Below are positions 1 through 10,498 of a stretch of DNA of 64,000 bases, in pieces (position 1 is the first letter of the stretch; every line of letters begins with the position of its first letter). The stretch lies in contig NZ_JAMRYR010000002.1 in the NCBI RefSeq assembly GCF_028437565.1, positions 372,001-436,000 on the forward strand. The letters are read 5' to 3'. The position numbers were made by a program, and so were the translations under genes. The stretch comes from Actinomyces sp. B33 (GTDB lineage Bacteria; Actinomycetota; Actinomycetes; Actinomycetales; Actinomycetaceae). The notes below the pieces were generated by a model. That model ran no database searches and was not told the origin of the DNA. It was given only the letters and a program-made list of their open reading frames with translations.

Positions 1-2315
1 GGGACCTCGCCCAGTCGATGCAGGGATGGGACGACAACTACGTCGACGGCCAGCACCAGCTCGAACTCAACAAGGACGAGAAGGACCTCTTGGAGTTCGC
101 CAAGTCGAACTTCGACACGGTTGTCGTCGTCGTCAACGCCTCCACCACCCTCGAAATGGGGGACATCCAAGCGGACCCCGGCATCGACTCCGTCCTCCTC
201 ATCGGCTCGCCCGGCCTGTCCGGCTTCAACGCCGTCGGCAAGGTCATCGCCGGGCAGATCCCCCCTTCGGGCCGCACGACCGACACGTGGGCCTCCGACT
301 TCACACAGGACCCGACCTTCGTCAACTTCGGGGACTTCACCTACGAGGACCTCGCCGCCTCCTACTCGTCGTCGGCCCTGTCGAGCGCCGCGTCAAACGC
401 GACCGTCACCGAGGACGCCCCCTTCGTCAACTACCAGGAGGGCATCTACATCGGCTACCGCTACTACGAGACGGCCGCCGTCGAGGGATTCATCGACTAC
501 GACCGGGCCGTCGTCTACCCCTTCGGATACGGCCTGAGCTACACCGACTTCTCGCAGACGGTCGTCGGCCAGGACTTCGGCGGCGTCGACGGCCAGATCA
601 GCGTCGACGTCGAGGTGACGAACACCGGTTCGGCCCCCGGCAAGGACGTCGTCCAGGTCTACTACTCGGCTCCCTACACGCGCGGGGGCATCGAGAAGCC
701 CGCCGTCGTCCTCGGCGGCTTCGCCAAGACCGACGAACTCGCCCCCGGCGCCTCGCAGACCCTCACCGTCTCCTTCGCCGTCGAGGACATGGCGTCCTAC
801 GACTACGAGCAGGCTCGCGCCTACGTCCTCGAGGCCGGGGACTACGAGATCACCCTCCGATCCGATTCCCACACCCCGGTCGACGGGGCGTCCCCGATGA
901 CCTACACCGTCGACGAGACCGTCGTCTACGGCGAGTCGAATCCCCGCTCGACCGACGAGACGGCCGCCGTCAACCAGTTCGACGACGTCTCCGGGGACTT
1001 CACGGACGACCCCTCCCAGACCGGGAAGATCCTCAACATGTCGCGCGCCGACTTCGCCGGGACCTTCCCCCGCTCCCCCCTCGGCACCGAGCTCATGAAG
1101 GCCTCCGAGGCCGCGCGCGCCGGGTTCGCCGAGTACGACGCCCGGGCCGCCGCCGAGGCGTTCGAGGGGGAGACGCCGACAACGGGAGCGGACACCGACC
1201 TCACCCTCGTCGACCTGCGAGGAGCCGCCTACGACGACCCCCGATGGGATGAACTCCTCGACTCCCTCGAGGTCTCGGACATGACGAACATGCTCCTCAA
1301 CGGCGCCTACAACTCCGCGGCCCTGCCGTCGATCGCCAAGCCCGCGGTCACGGACCTCGACGGTCCCGCCGGGTTCTCCTCGTTCATCAACGCCTCGGTC
1401 AACGGCCCCGCCTACCCGTCCGAGTTCACCATCGCCCAGACGTGGAACGTCGACCTGGGCGAGGCCATGGGGGCCATGGTCGGCAACGAGTCCCTCCTGA
1501 AGAAGGTCTCCGGCTGGTACGCCCCGGCGATGAACCTCCACCGCAGCCCCTTCGCGGGGCGCAACTTCGAGTACTACTCGGAGGACCCGATCCTGTCGGG
1601 CGAGATGGCCGCCGCCGTCTCGCAGGGGGCCCTCGACAAGGGCCTGTACACGACGCTCAAGCACTTCGCGCTCAACGACCAGGAGACCAACCGTGTGAAC
1701 AACGGGATCGCCTCGTGGGCCAATGAGCAGACGATCCGCGAGCTCTACCTCAAGCCCTTCGAGATCGCAGTCAAGGGCGTGACCTCCCAGGTCGACTACA
1801 TCGCCGACGAGCAGGGGACCACCGCCACCGCCCAGATCGGCTCCCTCGCGGTGATGAGCTCCTTCAACCGCATCGGCGCCACCTGGGCGGGCGGCTCGAA
1901 AGCGCTGATGACGAACGTCCTGCGCGACGAGTGGGGATTCACCGGGTTCGCCATCACGGACTTCAACCTCTACAACTACATGAGCCCCGACCAGGCGATC
2001 GACGCGGGAACCGACCTCACCTTGTCCTTCGCCCCGTCCAAGTCCTACAAGGACGACTCGTCGGCACTGGGGGTGGCCAACATCCGCAAGGCGACGAAGA
2101 ACATCCTGTACGCGGTCGCCAACTCGAACGCGATGAACGGTCTCGCCCCCGGAGCGACCGTCTCCTACGAGCCCCCGATGTGGAAGTACGGTCAGTGGAT
2201 CGGCACGGCGGTGCTGTCCCTGGGGATCCTCGCCGGAGCCGTCGCCGTCTACCGGCGCGTCGCCAAGCACGCCGGCGACTCGCAGATCCGGGTGAAGGAC
2301 GCCCGACGCGAGTGA
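1..2315 (+). CDS. GH3 beta-glycosidase, permuted and membrane-anchored (5' end outside window)
   Basis: The reading frame is open to the first base, so the true start lies upstream. Domains run in permuted order: a GH3 C-terminal alpha/beta sandwich first (about residues 1-180, counting from the first Met at base 18), a fibronectin-III-like domain (about 190-290), then the GH3 TIM barrel (about 400-700). The barrel carries the KHFALND and FAITDF motifs; the aspartate in TDF (about residue 648) is the likely nucleophile. A single hydrophobic segment near 727-748, followed by a basic tail, suggests a C-terminal membrane anchor with the enzyme outside the cell. GH3 enzymes remove beta-linked glucose, xylose or N-acetylglucosamine; the substrate cannot be told here. 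The next gene is also GH3, but in canonical order. A perfect palindrome follows the stop codon. Confidence 0.88.
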   Translation, partial: DLAQSMQGWDDNYVDGQHQLELNKDEKDLLEFAKSNFDTVVVVVNASTTLEMGDIQADPGIDSVLLIGSPGLSGFNAVGKVIAGQIPPSGRTTDTWASDFTQDPTFVNFGDFTYEDLAASYSSSALSSAASNATVTEDAPFVNYQEGIYIGYRYYETAAVEGFIDYDRAVVYPFGYGLSYTDFSQTVVGQDFGGVDGQISVDVEVTNTGSAPGKDVVQVYYSAPYTRGGIEKPAVVLGGFAKTDELAPGASQTLTVSFAVEDMASYDYEQARAYVLEAGDYEITLRSDSHTPVDGASPMTYTVDETVVYGESNPRSTDETAAVNQFDDVSGDFTDDPSQTGKILNMSRADFAGTFPRSPLGTELMKASEAARAGFAEYDARAAAEAFEGETPTTGADTDLTLVDLRGAAYDDPRWDELLDSLEVSDMTNMLLNGAYNSAALPSIAKPAVTDLDGPAGFSSFINASVNGPAYPSEFTIAQTWNVDLGEAMGAMVGNESLLKKVSGWYAPAMNLHRSPFAGRNFEYYSEDPILSGEMAAAVSQGALDKGLYTTLKHFALNDQETNRVNNGIASWANEQTIRELYLKPFEIAVKGVTSQVDYIADEQGTTATAQIGSLAVMSSFNRIGATWAGGSKALMTNVLRDEWGFTGFAITDFNLYNYMSPDQAIDAGTDLTLSFAPSKSYKDDSSALGVANIRKATKNILYAVANSNAMNGLAPGATVSYEPPMWKYGQWIGTAVLSLGILAGAVAVYRRVAKHAGDSQIRVKDARRE

Positions 2316-2324
2316 TCCGCCGGA

Positions 2325-2360
2325 GGCGGAGGCGATGGGCCCGGGCCCATCGCCTCCGCC
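2325..2360 (+). terminator. 36-bp perfect palindrome, likely terminator
   Basis: Bases 2325-2342 are exactly the reverse complement of 2343-2360, with no spacer, so the RNA could form a stem of about 15-16 bp with a small GC loop. It starts 10 bases after the stop of the first GH3 gene. No T-tract follows, as is common in high-GC actinobacteria. It could also act as an RNA-stabilising hairpin. Confidence 0.6.
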
Positions 2361-2496
2361 CATCGGGCCCGACAGAATACCGATTCACAACGACAGATCA
2401 TGCACCCCGGCCCGCCGGCACCGCCGGAGCCCCGATTCACTGGGGCCAACCCCCGACGATGACGGCGCGCGGCGAGCACGAGAAGGGAACGACGAC

Positions 2497-4911
2497 GTGG
2501 CCTCGACGATTGAGCCCGAACTGACGCTGCTGGAAGCCGCGTCCCTCCTATCAGGTTCGTCCGAATGGGACTCCCGGCCCCTGCCGGCCAAAGGCGTCCC
2601 CTCCTTCGTCATGTCCGATGGCCCCCACGGGATCCGCCGTCAGCTCGGCTCCGGCGACCACCTGGGGATCGCCCAGTCCGAGCCCGCCACGTGCTTCCCG
2701 ACGGCCGCCGCCGTCGCCACCTCCTGGGACCCCGGCCTCGCCGAGGACATGGGACGGGCCCTCGGCGACGAGGCGCTCGCCCTGGGGGTCGACGTCGTCC
2801 TCGGCCCAGGCCTCAACATCAAGCGGTCCCCGCTGTGCGGTCGCAACTTCGAGTACTACTCGGAGGACCCCCTCCTCGCCGGGCGGATGGCGGCCGGACT
2901 CGTCCGCGGCATTCAATCGACCGGGGTGTCGGCCTGCCCCAAGCACTTCGCGGTCAACTCCCAGGAACTGCGCCGCATGGCCTCCGACTCGGTCGTCGAC
3001 GAGCGCACGATGCGCGAGATCTACCTGACGGCCTTCGAGATCGTCGTCCGCGAGTCCGGGCCGCGCGCCCTGATGAGCTCCTACAACCTCGTCAACGGCA
3101 CCTACGCCCACGAGAACCCCCACCTGCTGACGGACATCCTCAGGGAGGAATGGGGCTTCGACGGCATGGTCGTATCCGACTGGGGGGGATCGAACTCGGC
3201 GGTCGCCGCCGCCCGCGCCGGCGGCTCGCTGGAGATGCCCGCCCCCGGCCTGCACAGCGCCCGCGAGATCGTCGCGGCCGTCGAACGCGGCGACCTCGCG
3301 GAGTCCCACGTGCGCGAACGCGCCGCGGAGGTCCTGACGATGGCCCGAGCGGCCGCCGCCTCTCGCGATCCCCGCCCCGTCCTCGACGCCGACGCCCACC
3401 ACGCCCTCGCCCGGAGGATCGCCGCGGAGTCCATCGTCCTCATGCGCAACGAGGACTCGATCCTCCCACTCGCCCCCGGCACCCGCGTGGGCGTCGTCGG
3501 GGACATGGCGAAGACCCCGCGCTACCAGGGGTCCGGCTCCTCCCAGGTCAACCCGACCCGACTGGAGACGATCCTCGACGCGATCGGCGCCACCGACCTC
3601 GACCTCGTCGGCTACGCCCAGGGTTACGACCGCCAAGGCGCCGAGAACGAGGCCCTCGCCGCCGAGGCCCTCGATCTGGCCGGCCGCTGCGACGTCGTCT
3701 TGGCCTGCATCGGACTCGACGAACTCTCCGAGTCCGAGGGGCTCGACCGCTCCCACATGCGCCTGCCCCGCGTCCAGACCTCCCTCGTCGAGCGGCTCGC
3801 CGAGATCAACCGCAATGTCGTCGTCGTCTTGTCGACCGGATCGGCCGTCGAGACCTACTGGGTCGAGCACGCGCGCGCGGTGATCCACACCGGCCTGTCC
3901 GGCCAGGCCGGGGCCTCCGCCGCCCTGCGGGTCCTCACCGGGGACGTCAACCCCTCCGGGCGCCTGGCCGAGACCTACCCCCTGCGCTACGAGGACACGC
4001 CGACCGCCGGCTGGTACCCGGCCGAGGGCCCCCTGTCGCTCTACCGCGAAGGCCCCTACGTCGGCTACCGGTACTACGCGTCGACGGGCATCGACGTCGC
4101 CTACCCCTTCGGATTCGGCCTGTCCTACTGCGACATCGAGTACTCCGACCTGCGCGTCGGAGCCGACGGCGCCCGAGTGACGCTGACGAACGCCTCCGAC
4201 GTCGACGGGGCCGAGGTCGTCCAGCTCTACGTGCGCGCTCCCGGCGGCGTCTTCGGCCCGGACCGCGAGCTCAAGGGATTCGTCAAGGCCCGCGTCCCCG
4301 CGCGCTCGAGCCTCGACGTCGAGATCCCCTTCGACGCCTACACGTTCCGCCACTGGGAGTCCGCCGAATCCCGGTGGGCCACCGAGGCGGGGGAGTGGAC
4401 GATCCTCATCGGCCGCAACGCCCGCGACATCGTCCTCGAGGGGGCGCTCCTCGTCGAGGGGACCACTCCGGCCCCCGTCGACGAGCGCCTCGGCCACTAC
4501 CTGACCGGTGACGTCGCCGAGGCCACCGACGCCGAGTTCGAGGCCCTCCTGGGGCGGCCGATCCCGGTCCCCCCCTCGACCGGCGCCCTGGGCGCGACCG
4601 ACCCCTTATCGTCGATGAGCAGGGCCCGCAGCCGCCTGGCCCGTATGGTCGCGGCGAACCTCGCCAAACGGCGGGAGAGGGCCGACGCCACGGGCCGGCC
4701 GGACCTCAACATCCTCTTCGTCACGAACATGCCGTTCCGGGCGATGGCGAAGATGACGCGGGGCATGGTGTCGACCGACATGGTCGACGGGGTCGTCGAC
4801 ATCGTCAACGGGCACCACCTGCGGGGCCTGAGGACCACGATCGGCGGGTTCTTCCGCAATCGGGCCGCCGACAGGGCGACCCGGCGCGCGCTCGACGGCG
4901 AGAGCCGATGA
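2497..4911 (+). CDS. GH3 family beta-glucosidase
   Basis: This is an 804-residue cytoplasmic-looking enzyme with no signal peptide. The GTG start at 2497 is chosen because AGAAGGGA lies just upstream at 2481-2488; the longer open frame upstream is low-complexity and crosses the preceding palindrome. Domain order is canonical: GH3 N-terminal barrel (MSDGPHGIR near the start, GRNFEYYSEDP, KHFAVNSQE), with the nucleophile Asp228 in VVSDWGG. The GH3 C-terminal sandwich follows, with the FGFGLSY signature, then a FnIII-like domain. About 120 further residues at the C-terminus look helical and unrelated to the catalytic fold. It probably releases glucose from short beta-glucosides taken up or made nearby. 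It lies 185 bases after the permuted GH3 and 52 bases before the GtrA-like gene. Confidence 0.88.
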   Translation: MASTIEPELTLLEAASLLSGSSEWDSRPLPAKGVPSFVMSDGPHGIRRQLGSGDHLGIAQSEPATCFPTAAAVATSWDPGLAEDMGRALGDEALALGVDVVLGPGLNIKRSPLCGRNFEYYSEDPLLAGRMAAGLVRGIQSTGVSACPKHFAVNSQELRRMASDSVVDERTMREIYLTAFEIVVRESGPRALMSSYNLVNGTYAHENPHLLTDILREEWGFDGMVVSDWGGSNSAVAAARAGGSLEMPAPGLHSAREIVAAVERGDLAESHVRERAAEVLTMARAAAASRDPRPVLDADAHHALARRIAAESIVLMRNEDSILPLAPGTRVGVVGDMAKTPRYQGSGSSQVNPTRLETILDAIGATDLDLVGYAQGYDRQGAENEALAAEALDLAGRCDVVLACIGLDELSESEGLDRSHMRLPRVQTSLVERLAEINRNVVVVLSTGSAVETYWVEHARAVIHTGLSGQAGASAALRVLTGDVNPSGRLAETYPLRYEDTPTAGWYPAEGPLSLYREGPYVGYRYYASTGIDVAYPFGFGLSYCDIEYSDLRVGADGARVTLTNASDVDGAEVVQLYVRAPGGVFGPDRELKGFVKARVPARSSLDVEIPFDAYTFRHWESAESRWATEAGEWTILIGRNARDIVLEGALLVEGTTPAPVDERLGHYLTGDVAEATDAEFEALLGRPIPVPPSTGALGATDPLSSMSRARSRLARMVAANLAKRRERADATGRPDLNILFVTNMPFRAMAKMTRGMVSTDMVDGVVDIVNGHHLRGLRTTIGGFFRNRAADRATRRALDGESR

Positions 4912-4963
4912 GTCGCGCGGCCACCCGCACGGACACGACATCACGAACAAGAGAGGGACGACG

Positions 4964-5566
4964 ATGGACGCGATGAGGAACTGGTGGGGGACGTTCTCCC
5001 GTAAGCACGAGACGACCTCGCAATTCATCGTCTTCTTCGTCCTGTCGAACGGCGTGACGCTCCTGCAGCTCGTCCTCATGCCCGTGTTCCGGTGGGTCTT
5101 CTCCTTCACGTCGCTCCAGGACGCCGCGTTCCAGTTCCTCCCGATCGGCTCGTCCAACGGGGAGACCGTCTACCTCTTCGACTACGCGGCCGGCGCGATC
5201 TCGCCCGACGGGTCGGGCGGGGGCCTGGCCTACTTCCTCGCCGTCCAGATCACCCTCCTCATCGCCCAGGTCATCAACTTCTTCGCCCAGCGCACCATCA
5301 CCTTCAAGTCGAACTCGTCGATCGGGCGGGCCGCCTTCTGGTACGCGCTCGCCTACGTCGTCATCACCGTCGTCGCCGCGGCCCTGCAGGTCCTCTACAA
5401 GGAGCCGATCTACGCGTGGTGCAAGGGGGCGCTGGGGGCCGGGACCGGCGAGGCCGTCGCCGATGTCGTCACGATGATCATCAACGCCGCGATCTCCTTC
5501 TGGGTGTTCTTCCCGATCTTCAAGGTGATCTTCAAGCAGGTCCCCGAGGCGGCGCCGGCGGCGTGA
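4964..5566 (+). CDS. GtrA-like membrane protein
   Basis: This 200-residue protein has about four hydrophobic segments (roughly residues 20-45, 80-105, 120-145, 165-190). The NFFAQRTITFKSNSS stretch matches the conserved inter-helix motif of GtrA-like proteins (N-x3-NR-x-WTF). GtrA proteins are thought to help move undecaprenyl- or polyprenyl-linked sugars across the membrane for cell-surface glycosylation. The insertion around residues 60-85 makes it longer than the usual 120-150 residues. AGAGAGGG precedes the ATG. Its position between a GH3 enzyme and a GT2 glycosyltransferase supports a polysaccharide or teichoic-acid decorating role, but the actual sugar is unknown. Confidence 0.72.
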   Translation: MDAMRNWWGTFSRKHETTSQFIVFFVLSNGVTLLQLVLMPVFRWVFSFTSLQDAAFQFLPIGSSNGETVYLFDYAAGAISPDGSGGGLAYFLAVQITLLIAQVINFFAQRTITFKSNSSIGRAAFWYALAYVVITVVAAALQVLYKEPIYAWCKGALGAGTGEAVADVVTMIINAAISFWVFFPIFKVIFKQVPEAAPAA

Positions 5567-5687
5567 GTCCCCGGCTGGACCCTCGCCGAGGGCCGACGCA
5601 ACCGGCGCCTTTGCGCGCCTCCCACCCCCGCGGACCCCGATGGGGCACCATAGGGGTGATTCATTGCGCTCCACGAACGAGGAACCC

Positions 5688-6707
5688 ATGCCCGAGCAAT
5701 CGCCGCTCCTGACCGTCGTCGTCCCCTCCTACAACTCCGAGGCCTATCTCGACCGGGCGATGGCGACCCTCGTCGGATACGGCGACGAGGTCGAGGTCGT
5801 CATCGTCGACGACGGGTCGACGGACGCCACCGCCGCCGTCGCCGACGACTGGGCGGATCGCCACCCGACGTGCGTGCGCGCGATCCACCAGGAGAACAAG
5901 GGGCACGGGGGCGCGGTCAACGCCGGGATCGCGGCGGCCTCCGGCACCCACATCCGGGTCGTCGACTCCGACGACTGGGTCGACCGGGCCGCTATGACCC
6001 GGGTCCTCGACCTCTTGCGCTCCGAGCGGGACGCCGGCCGGGACCTCGACCTGCTCGTGACGAACTACGTCTACGAGAAGCAGGGCAAGGCCCACAAGGC
6101 CGTCATCCGCTACCGCAACGTCCTCCCGCAGGGCCGGACCGTCGGGTGGGACGAGATGCGCCGGTGCCGAGTCGACCAGTACCTGATGATGCACGCGCTG
6201 ACGATGCGCACCGAGCTCGTGCGGGCCTCGGGACTGGTCCTGCCCGAGCACACGTTCTACGTCGACTACCTCTACTCGTTCGCGCCGATCCCCCTGGTGC
6301 GCACGATCCGCTATCTCGACGTCGATCTGTACCGCTATTTCATCGGGCGCGACGACCAGTCCGTCAACGAGAAGGTGATGATCACCCGGCTCGACCAGCT
6401 CGAGCGCGTCAACAAGGGGATGGTCGCGGCCATGCCGAACCGGGGGGAGGTCCCCGCGAACCTGTACCGCTACATGGTCCACTACCTGCGGATCAACTTC
6501 GTCGTCACCGCGGTCATGGCCCAGTTGTCGGGCACGGACGAGCACCTGGCCCTGAAGAACCGCATTTGGCGCGACGCCGAGGCGACGGCGCCCAGGGTCG
6601 CGGCGGATGTCGAGTCCGGCGTCCTGGCGCGGATCACGCGTCGCGCGAGGCCGGGGGTGATCCGCTCGGGGTACGCGGTCGCCCGGGCCGTGCTGGGCTT
6701 CAACTGA
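5688..6707 (+). CDS. Family 2 glycosyltransferase
   Basis: This 339-residue GT-A fold enzyme shows the N-terminal VVPSYNSEAYLDRA strand-helix, the nucleotide-binding VDDGSTDAT segment, and RVVDSDDWVD, which supplies the DXD-type metal site. No transmembrane helix is obvious, so it probably works at the inner membrane face using a nucleotide sugar. The ATG at 5688 is preferred because ACGAGGAA sits 5-10 bases upstream, and homologs begin shortly before the VVPSYN strand. It follows the GtrA-like gene by 121 bases and its last 8 bases overlap the end of the convergent histidine kinase gene. Acceptor and donor are unknown; cell-wall polysaccharide is the natural guess. Confidence 0.88.
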   Translation: MPEQSPLLTVVVPSYNSEAYLDRAMATLVGYGDEVEVVIVDDGSTDATAAVADDWADRHPTCVRAIHQENKGHGGAVNAGIAAASGTHIRVVDSDDWVDRAAMTRVLDLLRSERDAGRDLDLLVTNYVYEKQGKAHKAVIRYRNVLPQGRTVGWDEMRRCRVDQYLMMHALTMRTELVRASGLVLPEHTFYVDYLYSFAPIPLVRTIRYLDVDLYRYFIGRDDQSVNEKVMITRLDQLERVNKGMVAAMPNRGEVPANLYRYMVHYLRINFVVTAVMAQLSGTDEHLALKNRIWRDAEATAPRVAADVESGVLARITRRARPGVIRSGYAVARAVLGFN

Positions 6708-8037
6708 TCGCGTCGGGGACGGCCTCCTGCGGGGCTCGCGGCAGGAGCACCGTCAGGGCGAACCAGTTGCCCTCGGCGGAGGTCGTCGCCTCGCCCCCGT
6801 ACTTGCGGGCCGTCCAGCGGATCGATTTGACGCCGTACCCGTGGTGATCGCGGTCGGACTTCATCGTCCGGAGCGTTCCGTCGGGGGAGGCGTCGAGGTC
6901 GCCGACGAACCAGTTCTCGATGCGGATCACGGCCATCTGGCCGCGGCCGGTCAGCATGACCTTGATGATCCGGTGGGAGGTGTCGGCGACGCGGCGGCTC
7001 GCCTCGATCGCGTTATCGAGGGCGTTGCCGAAGAGCGTGGCGATGTCCATCGACGTCATCCCCGACAGGAGCGAGCCGTCGGCGATGACGGTGAAGTCGA
7101 TCCCCTCGGCCGCGCAGATCCTCCCCTTCGAGGTCAGGAGGACGTCGAGGACGGGGTTGCCGCTGTGGTAGCGCTGCCCCAAAGCCGCCATCTGCCGGTC
7201 GATCTCGTCGAATCCGGCCTCCCGCGCCTGCGGGTCGATCTGGGAGCGCAGGAGTGCGATCTGGTGCTTGAGGTCGTGGTGGGCGCGTCCGATGGCCTCG
7301 ATGTCGGTCTTCGATTGGAGGTACTGGCTGTGTTGGGATTCGAGGCGGGCCTCGATGGAGGCGAGCTCGGCGGCCGTGCGGATCTGGACGATGCGCTCCT
7401 GCTGGGCGTAGAGGGCGGCGTAGCCGCACAGGTCGACGAGGGTGCGGATGTAGAAGATCTCCGGGCCGAGGCGCCCGGAGAACGGGGTCGAGGTCGACAC
7501 GAAGCTGAGGTTCGACATGGCGAAGGTGATGACGGTGATCGTCGCCCCCAGCCACAGGTCGGAGTGGTCGAGGACGAGGGGCTCGTCGGCGGGGATGTTG
7601 CGTCGTTCGAGGGCCCGGGCCAGGCAGAAGAACACGGCGTAGAGGACGCACACGCCCAGGAGGGGGCCGGCGCTGATCCGCGGGGGAGCGGGGGAGAAGT
7701 AGACGAGGAGCTGCCAGACGAGGGAGGCGGCGAGCTCGGCGAGAATGAAGGCCCTGAAGGTCAGGTGCGCGGCCTCGACGAGGGAGATGCCGGTGCCCAG
7801 ACGGATCGTCGCCCCCATGAGGGCCACGGCCGACACCATTCCCGCAAGCCACAGGGACACGGGCAGGGCGCCGGCGACGAGCTGGCAGACGATGAGGACC
7901 GGGAAGCCGACGAGCGCCCCCGAGGCCAGGCGCCACGCGGGCACCTGGCGGCGCAGGAGGGACATGTACGTCAGGCACGCCCCGGCCTCGGCCAGGGCCG
8001 TGTAGAGGCGGGGGATGTCGGGCAGGGGCTCGAACAT
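6700..8037 (-). CDS. Sensor histidine kinase, AgrC/HPK10-like (GHKL ATPase)
   Basis: This 445-residue kinase has an N-terminal region of about six hydrophobic segments (residues 10-210), then a coiled region. The phosphoacceptor helix reads RAHHDLKHQ (His253/His254), and the C-terminal GHKL ATPase domain has an N box NALDNAIEA (from Asn338) and a G box HGYGVKS. The architecture matches the LytTR-partner kinases that sense peptides or membrane state in Gram-positive bacteria. The start overlaps the regulator's stop (TGATG), so the two are translationally coupled, with the regulator first. No AgrB/AgrD-like peptide gene is adjacent, so the signal is unknown. Confidence 0.9.
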   Translation of the reverse strand: MFEPLPDIPRLYTALAEAGACLTYMSLLRRQVPAWRLASGALVGFPVLIVCQLVAGALPVSLWLAGMVSAVALMGATIRLGTGISLVEAAHLTFRAFILAELAASLVWQLLVYFSPAPPRISAGPLLGVCVLYAVFFCLARALERRNIPADEPLVLDHSDLWLGATITVITFAMSNLSFVSTSTPFSGRLGPEIFYIRTLVDLCGYAALYAQQERIVQIRTAAELASIEARLESQHSQYLQSKTDIEAIGRAHHDLKHQIALLRSQIDPQAREAGFDEIDRQMAALGQRYHSGNPVLDVLLTSKGRICAAEGIDFTVIADGSLLSGMTSMDIATLFGNALDNAIEASRRVADTSHRIIKVMLTGRGQMAVIRIENWFVGDLDASPDGTLRTMKSDRDHHGYGVKSIRWTARKYGGEATTSAEGNWFALTVLLPRAPQEAVPDAIS

Positions 8038-8747
8038 CAGCGGACGCCGCCGGCGTACTGGGTGAGGGCGGCCATGAACGGCTTCTTGCGGGGCCGAGAG
8101 ATCCTCAGCTCGTCGCCGCCGGTGACGACGCACGACTGGTCGTGGACGCCCTGGACGTGGGCGAGGTTGACGAGGTAGCACGAGTTGGACCGGAAGAAGT
8201 CGCGCCCCTCGAGCTGGGCCTCCATGTCTTTGAGGGTGCCGACGATCGAGTACGACTGGTCGACGGTGTGGACTTCGAGACGGTGCTTGATCGATTCGAT
8301 GTAGGTGACGTCCTCGACGCCCAGTCGCACGACCTCCCCTCCGGTCTGGAGCATGAGGGAGGCGCCCTGTCGCTTGCGGACGGTCGTGATCGACCGGGTG
8401 AGCTCCTGCTCGAAGGCGAACCACGGCAGGGGTTTGAGCAGGTAGGAGATCGCGTTGACCTCGTACCCCTTGATGGCGAACTGGGGCGATGAGGTGATGA
8501 ACACGAGGACAACCTGGTCGTCGATCGAGCGGATGTGCTTGGCGGCGGTCATCCCGTCCATGCGCTCCATCTGGATGTCCATGAGGATGATGTCGTACCG
8601 GGGTCGGTAGGTGCGGGTGATCGTCGCCCCGTCGTCGAAGACGGCGACGTCGAATGACTCGCAGTGCTCCCGCTCGTAGCGGGCGAGGTAGTCCGTGAGG
8701 AGCTTGCGGCTGACCGGCTCGTCCTCAACGATCGCGATGCGGATCAT
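8037..8747 (-). CDS. LytTR family response regulator
   Basis: This 236-residue regulator has a receiver domain with the acidic pair near VEDEP and the phosphoacceptor Asp57 in IILMDIQM, then a LytTR DNA-binding domain (about 130-230; YIESIKHRLEVHT and FFRSNSCYLVNLAHV are typical). LytTR regulators bind paired direct repeats upstream of cell-surface, bacteriocin or autolysis genes. The ATG at 8747 has an excellent ribosome site (GGAAAGGAGGA on the minus strand), and it starts exactly at the receiver's MIRIAIVEDE. It is first in an operon with its kinase. A minus-strand TAGACT box (8792-8797) may be its -10 element. Confidence 0.93.
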   Translation of the reverse strand: MIRIAIVEDEPVSRKLLTDYLARYEREHCESFDVAVFDDGATITRTYRPRYDIILMDIQMERMDGMTAAKHIRSIDDQVVLVFITSSPQFAIKGYEVNAISYLLKPLPWFAFEQELTRSITTVRKRQGASLMLQTGGEVVRLGVEDVTYIESIKHRLEVHTVDQSYSIVGTLKDMEAQLEGRDFFRSNSCYLVNLAHVQGVHDQSCVVTGGDELRISRPRKKPFMAALTQYAGGVR

Positions 8748-10059
<1,312 letters not shown>

Positions 10060-10116
10060 GATCCCGGGAGTCGGACGGGGCGGCGGGGGCGGAGCCGCGC
10101 CCGTAGGCTGACGGCG

Positions 10117-10386
10117 TGGCCGGTCGCGTGGGCGAGCGCCTCGAAGCTCGTCGTTCAGCCGATGATCGCGTGCGCTATCGGCTGGACCCTGGGGATGCGC
10201 GGCGGCGGCCTCCTGGCGGTGACGGTCATGGCCGGGCTGCCGACCGCTCAGAACGCGTTCATCGCCGCCCAGCGGGCCGGGACGGGCGAGTCGATCGCCC
10301 AGGGGACGGTCCTCGTGACGACTCTGGCCTCCTTGCCGATGACGGTGCTCATCGCGGGCGTCTTCCACGCGCTGGGCGCCGCCTGA
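10117..10386 (+). pseudogene. AEC (auxin efflux carrier) family transporter, C-terminal remnant
   Basis: The frame through 10162-10386 encodes the last 90 or so residues of an AEC-type permease: a KLVVQPMIACAIG helix, then MAGLPTAQNAFIAAQRAG, then a final hydrophobic helix, ending with a normal stop. Full-length family members are about 300 residues with ten helices, so over two thirds is missing. No ribosome site precedes the in-frame ATG at 10162. An intact TAGGCT box (10104-10109) stands six bases before a GTG (10116) that is in the wrong frame. This looks like the original promoter and start joined to the C-terminus by an internal deletion with frameshift. Confidence 0.7.
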
Positions 10387-10461
10387 GGAGTTCTCCCGAC
10401 GCGGTCCTCCCTCGCATGCACGAAGAATGAGACGAGTCGTCCCACCCCTCGTCGGCTTGCC

Positions 10462-10467
10462 TACCCT
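10462..10467 (+). promoter_or_regulatory. -10 box for the sodium symporter operon
   Basis: TACCCT lies about 32 bases before the ATG at 10499, with GAGGAGA as ribosome site in between. A GACGA-G-TCGTC inverted repeat at 10431-10441 overlaps the expected -35 position and could be an operator, though it is short. Confidence 0.45.
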
Positions 10468-10498
10468 GAGCGGGAATCTTGCAGAGGAGAACACCCCT

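Noticed and set aside
10116-10430. A 104-residue plus-strand frame starting at the GTG after the TAGGCT box.
   Set aside because: Its translation is arginine/proline-rich noise, while the overlapping frame carries the AEC transporter C-terminus. The GTG is more likely the relic start of the deleted gene.
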